The notes beneath the pieces were generated by a model. It saw only the letters and a list, made by a program, of their open reading frames with translations, ran no database searches and was not told the origin of the DNA. Both the position numbers and the translations under genes were made by a program. Of a DNA stretch of 17,123 bases, positions 5,417-12,605 are shown piece after piece. The DNA comes from DATLAN01 sp035527455 (GTDB taxonomy: Bacteria; Planctomycetota; Planctomycetia; Pirellulales; Thermoguttaceae). Each line of letters begins with the position of its first letter. Positions within the stretch are counted from its first letter, which is position 1. The stretch is taken from NCBI GenBank assembly GCA_035527455.1, contig DATLAN010000253.1, forward strand, positions 1 to 17,123. The letters run 5' to 3'.

Positions 5417-6778
5417 TTAGGGATTGGGCGCCGGCCCCTGCTTTGCGCCGGCCATGAGTTCCTCGGCCCGGGCAAGATCTTCCTTGGCTTTTCCTTTGCG
5501 GCCGATTTTTTCGTAGGCCATCGCGCGGTTCTGGTAGATCCGCGGATTGTTGGGGTCGAGGCGGATGGCCTCGCTGAAATCGAAGATCGCCTGCTCGATA
5601 TCGCCCTGGATCATGTGGACCAGCGCGCGGTTGCCGTACGCCTTGGCGTATCGCGGCAGGAGCTTGATGGCCCGATTGAAGTCGTCCATGGCGGCGTCGA
5701 TCTGTCCCTTTTTCGTGTAGACCACGCCGCGGTAGCCGTAGGCGTAGGCGTCGTTGGGGTCGATTTCGATGACCCTGGAGTAGTCGGCGATCGCCAGGTC
5801 GTGATGGCCCATGCCCCCGAGGATCAGTCCCCGCTTGTAATAGGCCTTGGGATCGTTCGGAGCGAGACGAATCGCTTCGCTGTGGTCCGCCACGGCTCCT
5901 TCGCGGTCGCCTTGGGCGGATCGCGCGGTCCCGCGGCAGACGTAGGCCTCGGCGGCCTTCGGTTCCAGCCGGATGGCTTCGGTGTAGTCGGCGATGGCCT
6001 TGTCGGTTTCACCGTTTCGCGAGTAGGCGATCCCGCGGCTGCAGTAGGCTTTGGCGTTTCGCGGGTTCAGTTGGATGGTTTGCGTATAGTTGGCGATGGC
6101 CTTGTCGAACTTGCCCATGTTGAAGTAGACGATCGCCCGGTTGGAAAATGCCTTGGCGTCTTTGGGTTTGATTTCGATGACTTTGCCGTATTCGGCCAGC
6201 GCGGTTTCGCGGTTGCCCTTCTTCTCGAAGGCGTTTCCCCGGTTGCCATGGGCCTTGGCGTGTTGGGGCTCGATCCGGATGGCTTCGTCGAAATCGGCGA
6301 TGGCGGCGTCGCAGTCGTCCAGGGCGGCGTGGACCAGGCCGCGGGCGACGTAGGCGTCGGCGTCGCCGGGATCGTGACGAATCGCCTCGTCGAAGTCGTG
6401 CATGGCCTCTTCGAGTTGATTCTCCTTGTATCGGACGAACCCGCGGTTGTAGTAGGCCCCGGCGTAATCGGGCTTCAGACGGACGGCCGAACCGTAGTCG
6501 TCGATCGCCCGGGCCGGCTCGCCCATCTTCCAGTGCGCCAGTCCCCGGTTGTAATAGGCGACGGCCTCGTTGGGGCTGAACTCCAGCACGGCGTTGTAGT
6601 TCTCGATGGCCACGTCGTGTTGGCCCTTGGCTTCGTAGGCGTTCCCCCGGCTGTAATAGGCCTCGACGTACTTCGGATTGAGCCGGATTGCCTCGTCGAA
6701 GGCCGCAATGGCCTGGTCGTGATCGTTCTTTTCCAGCAGCGCCACGCCGCGGCGGAAAACGTCGGTTTCGTCGAACAT
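5417..6778 (-). CDS. TPR-repeat protein built of about 13 tandem 34-residue repeats
   Basis: Nearly the whole 453-residue product consists of consecutive tetratricopeptide repeats of exactly 34 residues. I count 13, starting near residue 5, with the consensus AYYNRG.AY...G....AI.DY..AI.L.P. There is no signal peptide, membrane helix or catalytic domain, so it is probably a cytoplasmic protein-interaction scaffold of unknown partner. The last repeat (RKGKAKEDLARAEEL) degenerates into a Lys/Glu-rich helix and a short Pro-rich tail. The ATG is preceded by GGGAG at nine bases. The gene is downstream of the GGDEF-like gene on the same strand, but a 96-bp palindrome lies between them. It converges on the aldolase gene. 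The regular, highly similar repeats could allow repeat-number change by recombination. Confidence 0.9.
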   Translation of the reverse strand: MFDETDVFRRGVALLEKNDHDQAIAAFDEAIRLNPKYVEAYYSRGNAYEAKGQHDVAIENYNAVLEFSPNEAVAYYNRGLAHWKMGEPARAIDDYGSAVRLKPDYAGAYYNRGFVRYKENQLEEAMHDFDEAIRHDPGDADAYVARGLVHAALDDCDAAIADFDEAIRIEPQHAKAHGNRGNAFEKKGNRETALAEYGKVIEIKPKDAKAFSNRAIVYFNMGKFDKAIANYTQTIQLNPRNAKAYCSRGIAYSRNGETDKAIADYTEAIRLEPKAAEAYVCRGTARSAQGDREGAVADHSEAIRLAPNDPKAYYKRGLILGGMGHHDLAIADYSRVIEIDPNDAYAYGYRGVVYTKKGQIDAAMDDFNRAIKLLPRYAKAYGNRALVHMIQGDIEQAIFDFSEAIRLDPNNPRIYQNRAMAYEKIGRKGKAKEDLARAEELMAGAKQGPAPNP

Positions 6779-6826
6779 GGTTGGAAACTCCCACTCGGAT
6801 TCGTCTGGCCCGGATTATTCAGCAAG

Positions 6827-6922
6827 GTAGGCCGGAACAAGCGCAGCGCAGTTCCGGCACGTGGCTTCATGCGGCCTTTCCTGGCCGAATGCCGGAACTG
6901 CGCTGCGCGTGTTCCGGCCTAC
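6827..6922. repeat. Large palindrome, copy 1 of a dispersed family
   Basis: The arms at 6827-6859 and 6890-6922 are reverse complements at 32 of 33 positions, enclosing a 30-bp loop containing GCTTCATGCGGCCTTT. A second copy lies at 15007-15102 with the loop in the opposite orientation. It sits between the GGDEF-like stop and the TPR start and could act as a transcript hairpin between the two genes. Confidence 0.92.
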
Positions 6923-6937
6923 ACATCTCTATACATC

Positions 6938-8308
6938 TCAAATCTCGATTTCGACCGGTTGTGCTCCGAAGTACGGCGACTCGACCGACTCGGGGCCTTC
7001 TCCGTCGTGGAAGAAGGCGCAGTTCGGTCCCGCCTTCTTCGCCTCCGCGAGTGCTTTCTCCAGTCTGCCGAACAATGCCGCTTCGGTGTCTTCGGGCGAG
7101 ACCTCGGTCAGCCCGAGGCAGGTCGTCACGTTGATTTCGCCCGCGCCGCTGATGAAGGTGGTCTTCTCGAGCGTCTGGCGAATCGTTTCGGCGTTCTTCG
7201 TCGCGGTGCGGGGACCGACGTCGCAAATGACCGCGAGAAATCTCTGGCCCGCGTAGCGTCCCAGCAGGTCCCCCTTGCCGAAACTCGCCTTGAGCATCTG
7301 GGCGAATTGGTTGAGGATGCGGTCGCCGACCAGAGAACCGAACGATTCGTTGACGTCGTCGAAACCGTCCAGGTCGAACAGCACGGCGCTCATCTGGCGC
7401 GATTTCGGCCGCCCCTGCTTCCACCAGTTCCAAAGCGTCGTTTCGATGCCGATGCGGTTGTAGAGCCCGGTCAACGGGTCGTCGTACAAGCGGGCTTCGA
7501 TCTTGCCCATCCGATCCAGGCAACGGGCCACTGCCAGAAAGGCCACTTCCTGGTGGTCTCGCAGTTTGTGACGGGCAACCCGGAGATTGTGCAACTCCTC
7601 CAGCAACCGCTTGCTGGCCGCCTCCGGATCGGACCCGACGTCGATGTGCTTGAGGTTGTTCAGCGTGGTTTCGACCTGGGCGGATTGTTCGAGGTTGGCC
7701 GTCTCGATCTCTTCGCCCAGCGAACTCAATTCTCCCAGCTCGCTGATGCGCTCGCTGAAGCGCGTGGCCGCGTCGCTCTGTTCGGCCAGATACGATTCGC
7801 AGTCTTCCTTCAACTCGGCCAGGCACGTTCGGATCGTCTCGGCGTCGGTATGGCCGCGGCAGGCGCGCAGGCGGGTATCGATCCGGGTCGCCTTGGCCCC
7901 GCTCTTCATCATGGCGATATTGAGCTTCAGGATCGAGGTCTCGACGTACTTCTCGTTGATGTCCCAGATCTCCGGAGCATCGGGATTCAACAGCGAGGAA
8001 ACGTCCTCATCGTCCCGTTCCTCGACTTCGTCGTAGGCTTCCACCTCCAGGGTGTCGTGCGCGTCCTCGTCCGGCTCGTCGTCGAGCAACTGTTCCAGCG
8101 GCGTCGCGCCCAATCCTTCCAGGAGTTGCTCGGTGGACATGAACGGGGCGCCGGCGACCGCCGGTTCGAGCTTGCCCGGCGCGCCGCTCTCGAAGGAAAG
8201 CGTTTCCCAAGCCTCCCACAAGCCGGGGGGGCCGTAGCCCAGGTAGACCGCCACCGCATAGCCCAGGCCCACGTTCAACACGCCGATCACCAGGGTCAAC
8301 AGAACCAC
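6938..8308 (-). CDS. Membrane-anchored protein with degenerate GGDEF domain
   Basis: The preferred start is GTG at 8308, because GGGAG lies seven bases upstream and the alternative TTG at 8350 overlaps a TATATT box. The product is then about 456 residues: a membrane helix at the extreme N-terminus (about 2-24), an acidic linker (about 73-103), a helical, probably coiled-coil region, and a C-terminal GGDEF-like domain. The domain keeps DPLTGLYNR (277-285) and FDLDGF (311-316), but the signature GGDEF has become AGQRF (353-357) and the RxxD inhibitory site is absent. In active diguanylate cyclases the Glu of the signature is needed for catalysis, so c-di-GMP synthesis is unlikely. A GTP- or c-di-GMP-sensing or structural role is possible. 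It is followed by the TPR gene. Confidence 0.85.
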   Translation of the reverse strand: MVLLTLVIGVLNVGLGYAVAVYLGYGPPGLWEAWETLSFESGAPGKLEPAVAGAPFMSTEQLLEGLGATPLEQLLDDEPDEDAHDTLEVEAYDEVEERDDEDVSSLLNPDAPEIWDINEKYVETSILKLNIAMMKSGAKATRIDTRLRACRGHTDAETIRTCLAELKEDCESYLAEQSDAATRFSERISELGELSSLGEEIETANLEQSAQVETTLNNLKHIDVGSDPEAASKRLLEELHNLRVARHKLRDHQEVAFLAVARCLDRMGKIEARLYDDPLTGLYNRIGIETTLWNWWKQGRPKSRQMSAVLFDLDGFDDVNESFGSLVGDRILNQFAQMLKASFGKGDLLGRYAGQRFLAVICDVGPRTATKNAETIRQTLEKTTFISGAGEINVTTCLGLTEVSPEDTEAALFGRLEKALAEAKKAGPNCAFFHDGEGPESVESPYFGAQPVEIEI

Positions 8309-8315
8309 GCCGTCG

Positions 8316-8320
8316 CTCCC
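8316..8320 (-). promoter_or_regulatory. Shine-Dalgarno supporting the GTG start at 8308
   Basis: GGGAG on the minus strand, seven bases before GTG at 8308-8306. Confidence 0.6.
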
Positions 8321-8349
8321 ATGCTTCGAAGCGCATATTGCTCCCGACA

Positions 8350-8355
8350 AATATA
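8350..8355 (-). promoter_or_regulatory. Possible -10 box of the GGDEF-like gene
   Basis: TATATT on the minus strand, about 42 bases upstream of the preferred GTG. No -35 element is evident at normal spacing, so only the -10 is proposed. The TTG at 8350 overlaps it. Confidence 0.3.
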
Positions 8356-8447
8356 GGTTACCGTCGGTGGAAGGGGCCGATCACCGGGCCGTTTTCCGTT
8401 CGCGGCGGCATGTCGCAACTTGTTGTCCGGTAACGACTTGTCCCGTT

Positions 8448-8547
8448 GGGTGGCTGGGGTCGAAGCACGAGGAACGAGTGCTGAGTCCCCAGAAAGCCAG
8501 GACCAGGGGCTCGGTGCTCGTTCCTCGCACCTCGACCCCAGCCACCC
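8448..8547. repeat. Imperfect 100-bp palindrome
   Basis: GGGTGGCTGGGGTCG at the left end is the reverse complement of CGACCCCAGCCACCC at the right end. Inside, CGAGGAACGAG matches CTCGTTCCTCG, and GAGTCCCC matches GGGGCTC with an indel. The arms have mismatches and the loop is short. It lies between the ketoacyl-synthase-like stop and the GGDEF-like promoter. It belongs to the same class of intergenic palindromes as the others in this window but has a different sequence. Confidence 0.85.
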
Positions 8548-8580
8548 TCGTTGAATGACTGCCACCCTGGTCGAATGACC
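8541..8580. repeat. Tandem direct repeat, two 20-bp units
   Basis: Units 8541-8560 and 8561-8580 both begin GCCACCCT and contain GAATGAC; they match at about 17 of 20 positions. The first unit overlaps the right arm of the palindrome, so the unit may have been copied from the palindrome end. Confidence 0.6.
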
Positions 8581-8595
8581 CGGATGAAAACGCGG

Positions 8596-9879
8596 CTACG
8601 AGCACCCCTCCAGCAGCAACGCCACGGCCTGGCCGCTGCGGACGTGATTGAGGATCATGGCGGTGGTGCGGTCGGTCGGCATCGGCCGGTCGCGAACGAC
8701 TTGCACGGGGCACTGCGGGTCGGGTTGGCGGTAGTTGAGCGTTTGCGGGATGAGCCCCTGCTGCAAACCGAGCACGCTGGCGGCCATTTCCACCGCCCCG
8801 GTCCCCGCCGCCAGATTCCCGAAGTAACTCTTCGGCGCGGTGACCGGCACGTCGCCCATCGCGTCGTGGATCGCCCGGGCCTCGATCCGGTCGTCCAGGA
8901 CGGTGCTCGCACCGTGGGCATTGACGTGTCCCACCGCATCGGCGGCCAGGCCGGCGTCGGCCAAAGCGCCGGCGATCGCGCTGCGGATCGCACGGCCTTG
9001 CAAGGGGCGTCCGTTGGGGCAACTTTCGAAGGTGCTCGCGAAGCCGAGGACGCGAGCGAGAATCCTCGCGCCGCGGGCCTCGGCGTGAGAACGCCTTTCG
9101 AGGATGAACGCCCCGGCGCCTTCCCCGCTGATCGTGCCGTCCCGCCGGGCGTCGAACGGACACATGATCGTGGTCGGGTCGTCATCGCGGTAAGAAACCC
9201 CTAGCACTTCGGCGCGGATCCACGAACCGGGGATGATTCGCGAACCCGTGCCTCCGGCAATGATCGCGTCGGCGTGTCCCCGTTCGATCACCCGCACGCC
9301 CTCGGCCACTGCCGAAAGACTGGAGACTTCGCCGAGGGTCAGCGAGTTGTTCGGTCCGCGGGCGTCCTGGGCAATGCCGATGTGGCAAGCGGGCATGTTG
9401 GGCAGGTACTTCAGCATCCACAGCGGATACATCTCGGCCATCGACGTCTTGCCCCAGAGATCGTAGTCGAACTCCCCCTCCACCAGGCAACCTCGGAAAG
9501 CGGGAGTCAACTCGGACAGATCGCAGGGCAACATATCCGCGCCGAAGACGATCCCCAGCCGCTCGGGATCGATCGGCCTGTCCGGGAGGCCGGCGTCGAC
9601 GCAGGCCAAATCGGCCGCCGCAAAGGCCAGTTGGATCTCGCGGCTCATCACCTTCAGGCTCTTCCGCGGCCGAACGTACTGCTTCGGGTCGAAATCGGCC
9701 ACGTCGGCGCCGAACGGTGGCGGCAGGCCCAACCCCTCGATATCGGTCTGGTCGAAAAGGTCGAGGCGGCGCACCCCGCTTCGCCCCTCGAACAACGAGG
9801 TCCAAAAGGCCTCGTTTCCGATTCCGATGGGGGAAACGACCCCGACTCCGGTAATGACCACCTCACAATTCGCAGCCAT
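8596..9879 (-). CDS. Beta-ketoacyl-synthase-like protein lacking the catalytic Cys and second His
   Basis: The 427-residue product has the full thiolase-fold layout of FabF-type ketoacyl-ACP synthases: VVITGVGVVSPIG at the N-terminus, GPNNSLTLGEVSSL at the nucleophile elbow, AIIAGG, FDARRDGTISGEGAGAFIL, VNAHGAST and APKSYFGNLAAGTGA. Aligned to the Cys-His-His triad, the nucleophile is Glu184 (normally Cys in TACAS), the first His is kept (His322 in NAHGAST) with the Lys (350), and the second His (GHxxGA) is Asn355. Condensation by a thioester intermediate is therefore not expected. Cys-to-Gln or Glu exchanges are known in chain-length factors and in decarboxylating KSQ domains, which gives a possible partner or malonyl-decarboxylase role. 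No KS-alpha or ACP gene is in view. It follows the GNAT-like gene by 27 bp and is probably cotranscribed. Confidence 0.85.
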   Translation of the reverse strand: MAANCEVVITGVGVVSPIGIGNEAFWTSLFEGRSGVRRLDLFDQTDIEGLGLPPPFGADVADFDPKQYVRPRKSLKVMSREIQLAFAAADLACVDAGLPDRPIDPERLGIVFGADMLPCDLSELTPAFRGCLVEGEFDYDLWGKTSMAEMYPLWMLKYLPNMPACHIGIAQDARGPNNSLTLGEVSSLSAVAEGVRVIERGHADAIIAGGTGSRIIPGSWIRAEVLGVSYRDDDPTTIMCPFDARRDGTISGEGAGAFILERRSHAEARGARILARVLGFASTFESCPNGRPLQGRAIRSAIAGALADAGLAADAVGHVNAHGASTVLDDRIEARAIHDAMGDVPVTAPKSYFGNLAAGTGAVEMAASVLGLQQGLIPQTLNYRQPDPQCPVQVVRDRPMPTDRTTAMILNHVRSGQAVALLLEGCS

Positions 9880-9906
9880 ACTCAGCCACTTGCCACAAGA
9901 CCAACA

Positions 9907-12276
9907 CTAGCCCAAATTGTCCATGTTATCTGCCGTGGAAGTCTCCGGCAAGAGGCTCATGGGCCCAAGGGCCTTCTCGTAGATTCGGTAGGTCTTGTAG
10001 TGCCGCCCTCCCACCGCGTCGATCGTGCGGTTGATCAAGTGGTTGTCTTCCAGAGTCCAACCGAGTTCGGCGCCGGTGAAACCGGCGACGTTCTGGCCGT
10101 AATCGAACGATTTGAGGATCATCATTTCGCCGATTCCCCGGCGCCGATAGCCCTCCAACACGTCCAGAATCACCATGCGAGCCGTCTTGGAACGCCGGGC
10201 CCGATACAGCAGCCGCAGCAGGTTCCAGGGGATGCCGAAGTTCGTCAGGCGGCCGTTCAGCGGGCGGATCGCTTCGTTGAGGTCCGGCAGGGCCACCGAG
10301 AACCCCACCGGCTTGCCTTTGACTTCCGCCAACAAGACCAGTTCCGGCAGTGCCAGTTGGGCCAGCCGTTTCGCCATGTAGCGAAACTCGGCGTCGCTGA
10401 GCTTGACGAACCCCCAGTTGTTCCGCATCGACCCGTTGTAGACCTCCTGGCACCGCTTCGCTTCGGCCTCGAAATCGTTCGTCTTAAACGGCCGAATCGT
10501 GACCCCGCCCCGACGAACCAGTTGCCCGACCCGACGTTGCCACTCGGTGCTGAGCCGGTGCGGGTGAAGGAACCACCAACTGTACAGGTCTTTGACTTTG
10601 CTCAGGCCCCACGACTCCAGCAAGCCCGCGTAGTAAGGGCGGTGGTGATTCATCATCACCGTCGGCGGCGACTCGAAACCCTCGACCAGCAGCCCGCACG
10701 GATAGTTCGTCGAGTAGTCGATCGGTCCGCGGATGGCCGATCGGCCCCGCCCGCGAAGCCAATCGGCAGCCGCATCCAGCAAGGCGTGAGCCATCTCCCG
10801 GTCGTCGATGCACTCGAACATGCCGAAGCAGCCGAGGTTGGCGTCGTGCTGTTCGTTGTAGCGGGGATCGTCGCTGACGAGGATTCGCCCCAGCGGAACA
10901 CCACCCCGCGTAGCCAGGAATTGCACGGCCTCCCCGTGAAGGTGGAACGGATGCTTCCGCCGGTCGAGGAACTCCTTCACTTCGAGCAGCAACGGCGGGA
11001 CCCAGTGGGGATCGTCCGCGTAAATCCGCCATGGCACCTTGACGAAACGGTTCAGGTCGCCCCGAGTGCGGACCTCGCGGATTTCGACCGGTCCCTCGGG
11101 CACGTCGGACTTCTTCCCCACGGCGACGCGCGGCGACGAGACGCCGGTCTCCGGCGGGTCCCAATCGTACAGCCGGTAAGTCTTCGTGATGACCGCTCCA
11201 GCCTTCTTCAGGGCACCGCGCGAGAGCGAGTTGGATTCCAGCACCCACGAAAACTCGGCTTCTTCCAGGTCCCACTTCATGGCCATCGGCCCCAGGCCGT
11301 GCATCAGCACCAACCCGATGCCCAGCCGCTGGTATTCCGGGATCACGTTCGTGCTGATCACCCGAATCCGCTTGATTTTGTTCTTGTTGCGCAACAGGCG
11401 GAAGAAACCGAACGGAAAAAGCCGGCCGTCGATTGCCTTGATGCGGGCGTTGTAGTCGGGCAGACCGAACGTGGCGCCCACCATCTTCCCGTCGACCTCG
11501 GCTCCCACGGTCAACTCCGGCACGATCAGGTATCGCAGACCCGTCGCCAGGTGCCGAATCTCGCTCTCCGACATCGGCACGAAGCCCCAAGTGTTGACCA
11601 GCGCCCGGTTGTAGACCGAGAGAAACGCCTCGACCTCTTCCACGAAATTCGACGTGTCCAGCGGACGCACCTTCACGTCGTAACGCTCGATGATCTGCGC
11701 GGCGATCGGGTCCAGCTTCTCCTGGATCTTCGGCAACATCTCCCGATGACCCCAAAACGCGTACAAGTCCTGGGTCTTGCGGAAGCCGTATCCCTCGATC
11801 AGCCGGGCGTAGTACTCCGGGTTGTACGTCATCATGAACGTCGGCGGCGAATCGAAACCGTCGATCAGCAGACCCAACTCGTAGTTCAGCGACGGGTTGG
11901 TCGGGCCGCGCATCGAGTAGATCCCCTGATCGGCCAGCCACGTTCGCGCGGCGTCGAACAGACCGTCGGCCACCTCCTGATCGTCGACCGACTCGAAGAA
12001 CCCGAAGAACCCCCGACGCTCCGAGTGCCGTTCGATGTGCCCCCGGTTGAGAATCGCCGCGATCCGCCCGCAAACCTTACCACCCCGGACGGCCAGGAAC
12101 GTCTGGGCCAGGTTCCTCTCGTAGAACGGATGCGACCGGTACCCGACCAATTCCTCCTGATTGCGACGCAAAGGGGGGATCCAGTTCGGGTCGTCCCGGT
12201 ACAAGGTCCAGGGAAACTCCAGAAACTGTTTCTTCTCGCGACGGCTGCGAACGCGCTTGACGACCAGGTCCGACAT
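9907..12276 (-). CDS. Tandem-duplicated YghO/GNAT-like acyltransferase-family protein
   Basis: The product, 789 residues from the ATG at 12276, consists of two homologous halves of about 385 residues. Each half has, in order: an opening strand, FPWTLYRDDPNWIPP or VPWRIYADDPHWVPP, then HPFY/HPFHLHG, GFFGFFE/GCFGMFE with D[DR][QR]E, RGP[TI], G[LF][DE]SPPT[FV]MM, the YNRALVNTWGFV or YNGSMRNNWGFV motif, and a C-terminal GNAT-like acetyl-CoA-fold segment (YQRLGIGLVL or YRRRGIGEMM, then E..W.LE.N). The single-copy version of this family is known as YghO-like; its substrate is not established. The upstream TTG at 12324 was rejected. No signal peptide or membrane helix is seen. The neighbouring ketoacyl-synthase-like gene suggests an acyl-chain or lipid role, which is inference. 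Confidence 0.75.
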   Translation of the reverse strand: MSDLVVKRVRSRREKKQFLEFPWTLYRDDPNWIPPLRRNQEELVGYRSHPFYERNLAQTFLAVRGGKVCGRIAAILNRGHIERHSERRGFFGFFESVDDQEVADGLFDAARTWLADQGIYSMRGPTNPSLNYELGLLIDGFDSPPTFMMTYNPEYYARLIEGYGFRKTQDLYAFWGHREMLPKIQEKLDPIAAQIIERYDVKVRPLDTSNFVEEVEAFLSVYNRALVNTWGFVPMSESEIRHLATGLRYLIVPELTVGAEVDGKMVGATFGLPDYNARIKAIDGRLFPFGFFRLLRNKNKIKRIRVISTNVIPEYQRLGIGLVLMHGLGPMAMKWDLEEAEFSWVLESNSLSRGALKKAGAVITKTYRLYDWDPPETGVSSPRVAVGKKSDVPEGPVEIREVRTRGDLNRFVKVPWRIYADDPHWVPPLLLEVKEFLDRRKHPFHLHGEAVQFLATRGGVPLGRILVSDDPRYNEQHDANLGCFGMFECIDDREMAHALLDAAADWLRGRGRSAIRGPIDYSTNYPCGLLVEGFESPPTVMMNHHRPYYAGLLESWGLSKVKDLYSWWFLHPHRLSTEWQRRVGQLVRRGGVTIRPFKTNDFEAEAKRCQEVYNGSMRNNWGFVKLSDAEFRYMAKRLAQLALPELVLLAEVKGKPVGFSVALPDLNEAIRPLNGRLTNFGIPWNLLRLLYRARRSKTARMVILDVLEGYRRRGIGEMMILKSFDYGQNVAGFTGAELGWTLEDNHLINRTIDAVGGRHYKTYRIYEKALGPMSLLPETSTADNMDNLG

Positions 12277-12471
12277 GGGCAAAAAAGACAGACTGAAGGA
12301 TAACTTCCGCGATTCCCCCCCCAACCCTGTGCCGGGGGAACGGGGTTTGACGACGACCGGCTCGCCCCCGTCTCATCCGAAACCGCGATCTTACTTCACC
12401 CCACTCCCCACGGTCAACCCGTCCGAGGGACCGTCCGCCAATCCCATCTTTTCCCGTCCCGGCACGTTGGC

Positions 12472-12477
12472 TATACT
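12472..12477 (+). promoter_or_regulatory. Possible -10 box for the epimerase gene
   Basis: TATACT in the context GGCTATACTG. No good -35 is present at 17 bp. Transcription from here would place both heptamer arrays in the 5' leader, about 120 bases long. Confidence 0.3.
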
Positions 12478-12490
12478 GTCTACCGTCAGA

Positions 12491-12532
12491 ATGAGTGAAT
12501 GACGAATGCCCAATGACGAGTGACGAGTGATT
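12491..12532. repeat. Degenerate heptanucleotide tandem array (AATGACG type)
   Basis: Six 7-bp units: ATGAGTG, AATGACG, AATGCCC, AATGACG, AGTGACG, AGTGATT. The unit differs from that of the array 30 bp downstream. Confidence 0.75.
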
Positions 12533-12560
12533 CGGGAGTTGCGAAGCCGCAAGCGGCACT

Positions 12561-12605
12561 CCCCACTCCCCACTGCCCACTGCCCACTACCCACTACCCA
12601 CTGCC
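12561..12605. repeat. Heptanucleotide tandem array NCCCACT abutting the epimerase start codon
   Basis: Six exact 7-bp units in three identical pairs, CCCCACT twice, GCCCACT twice and ACCCACT twice, then GCC and the ATG at 12606. No Shine-Dalgarno exists in the array. Copy-number change would alter leader length but not the reading frame. Confidence 0.9.

Larger units (their letters stand above)
12277..12605. other. Divergent intergenic region with heptamer repeats
   Basis: The region separates the minus-strand GNAT-like gene from the plus-strand epimerase gene. It holds a weak -10 box (12472-12477), two heptanucleotide arrays (12491-12532 and 12561-12605) and a small hairpin (GCCGCAAGCGGC, 12546-12557). 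The part 12277-12470 shows poly-C and poly-G stretches and no gene. Confidence 0.6.

Noticed and set aside
4445..8356. Open frame of about 1300 codons on the plus strand
   Set aside because: It runs out of frame through the aldolase gene and antisense to the TPR and GGDEF-like genes, which have clear families. Its composition is that of a high-GC shadow frame, and it crosses the 6827-6922 palindrome.
9274..12303. Open frame of about 1000 codons on the plus strand
   Set aside because: It is antisense to the ketoacyl-synthase-like and GNAT-like genes, both well supported by motifs. No recognisable domain appears in the plus-strand frame.
12491..12605. CRISPR-like repetition
   Set aside because: The units are 7 bp and contiguous, without spacers; these are tandem repeats, not a CRISPR array.
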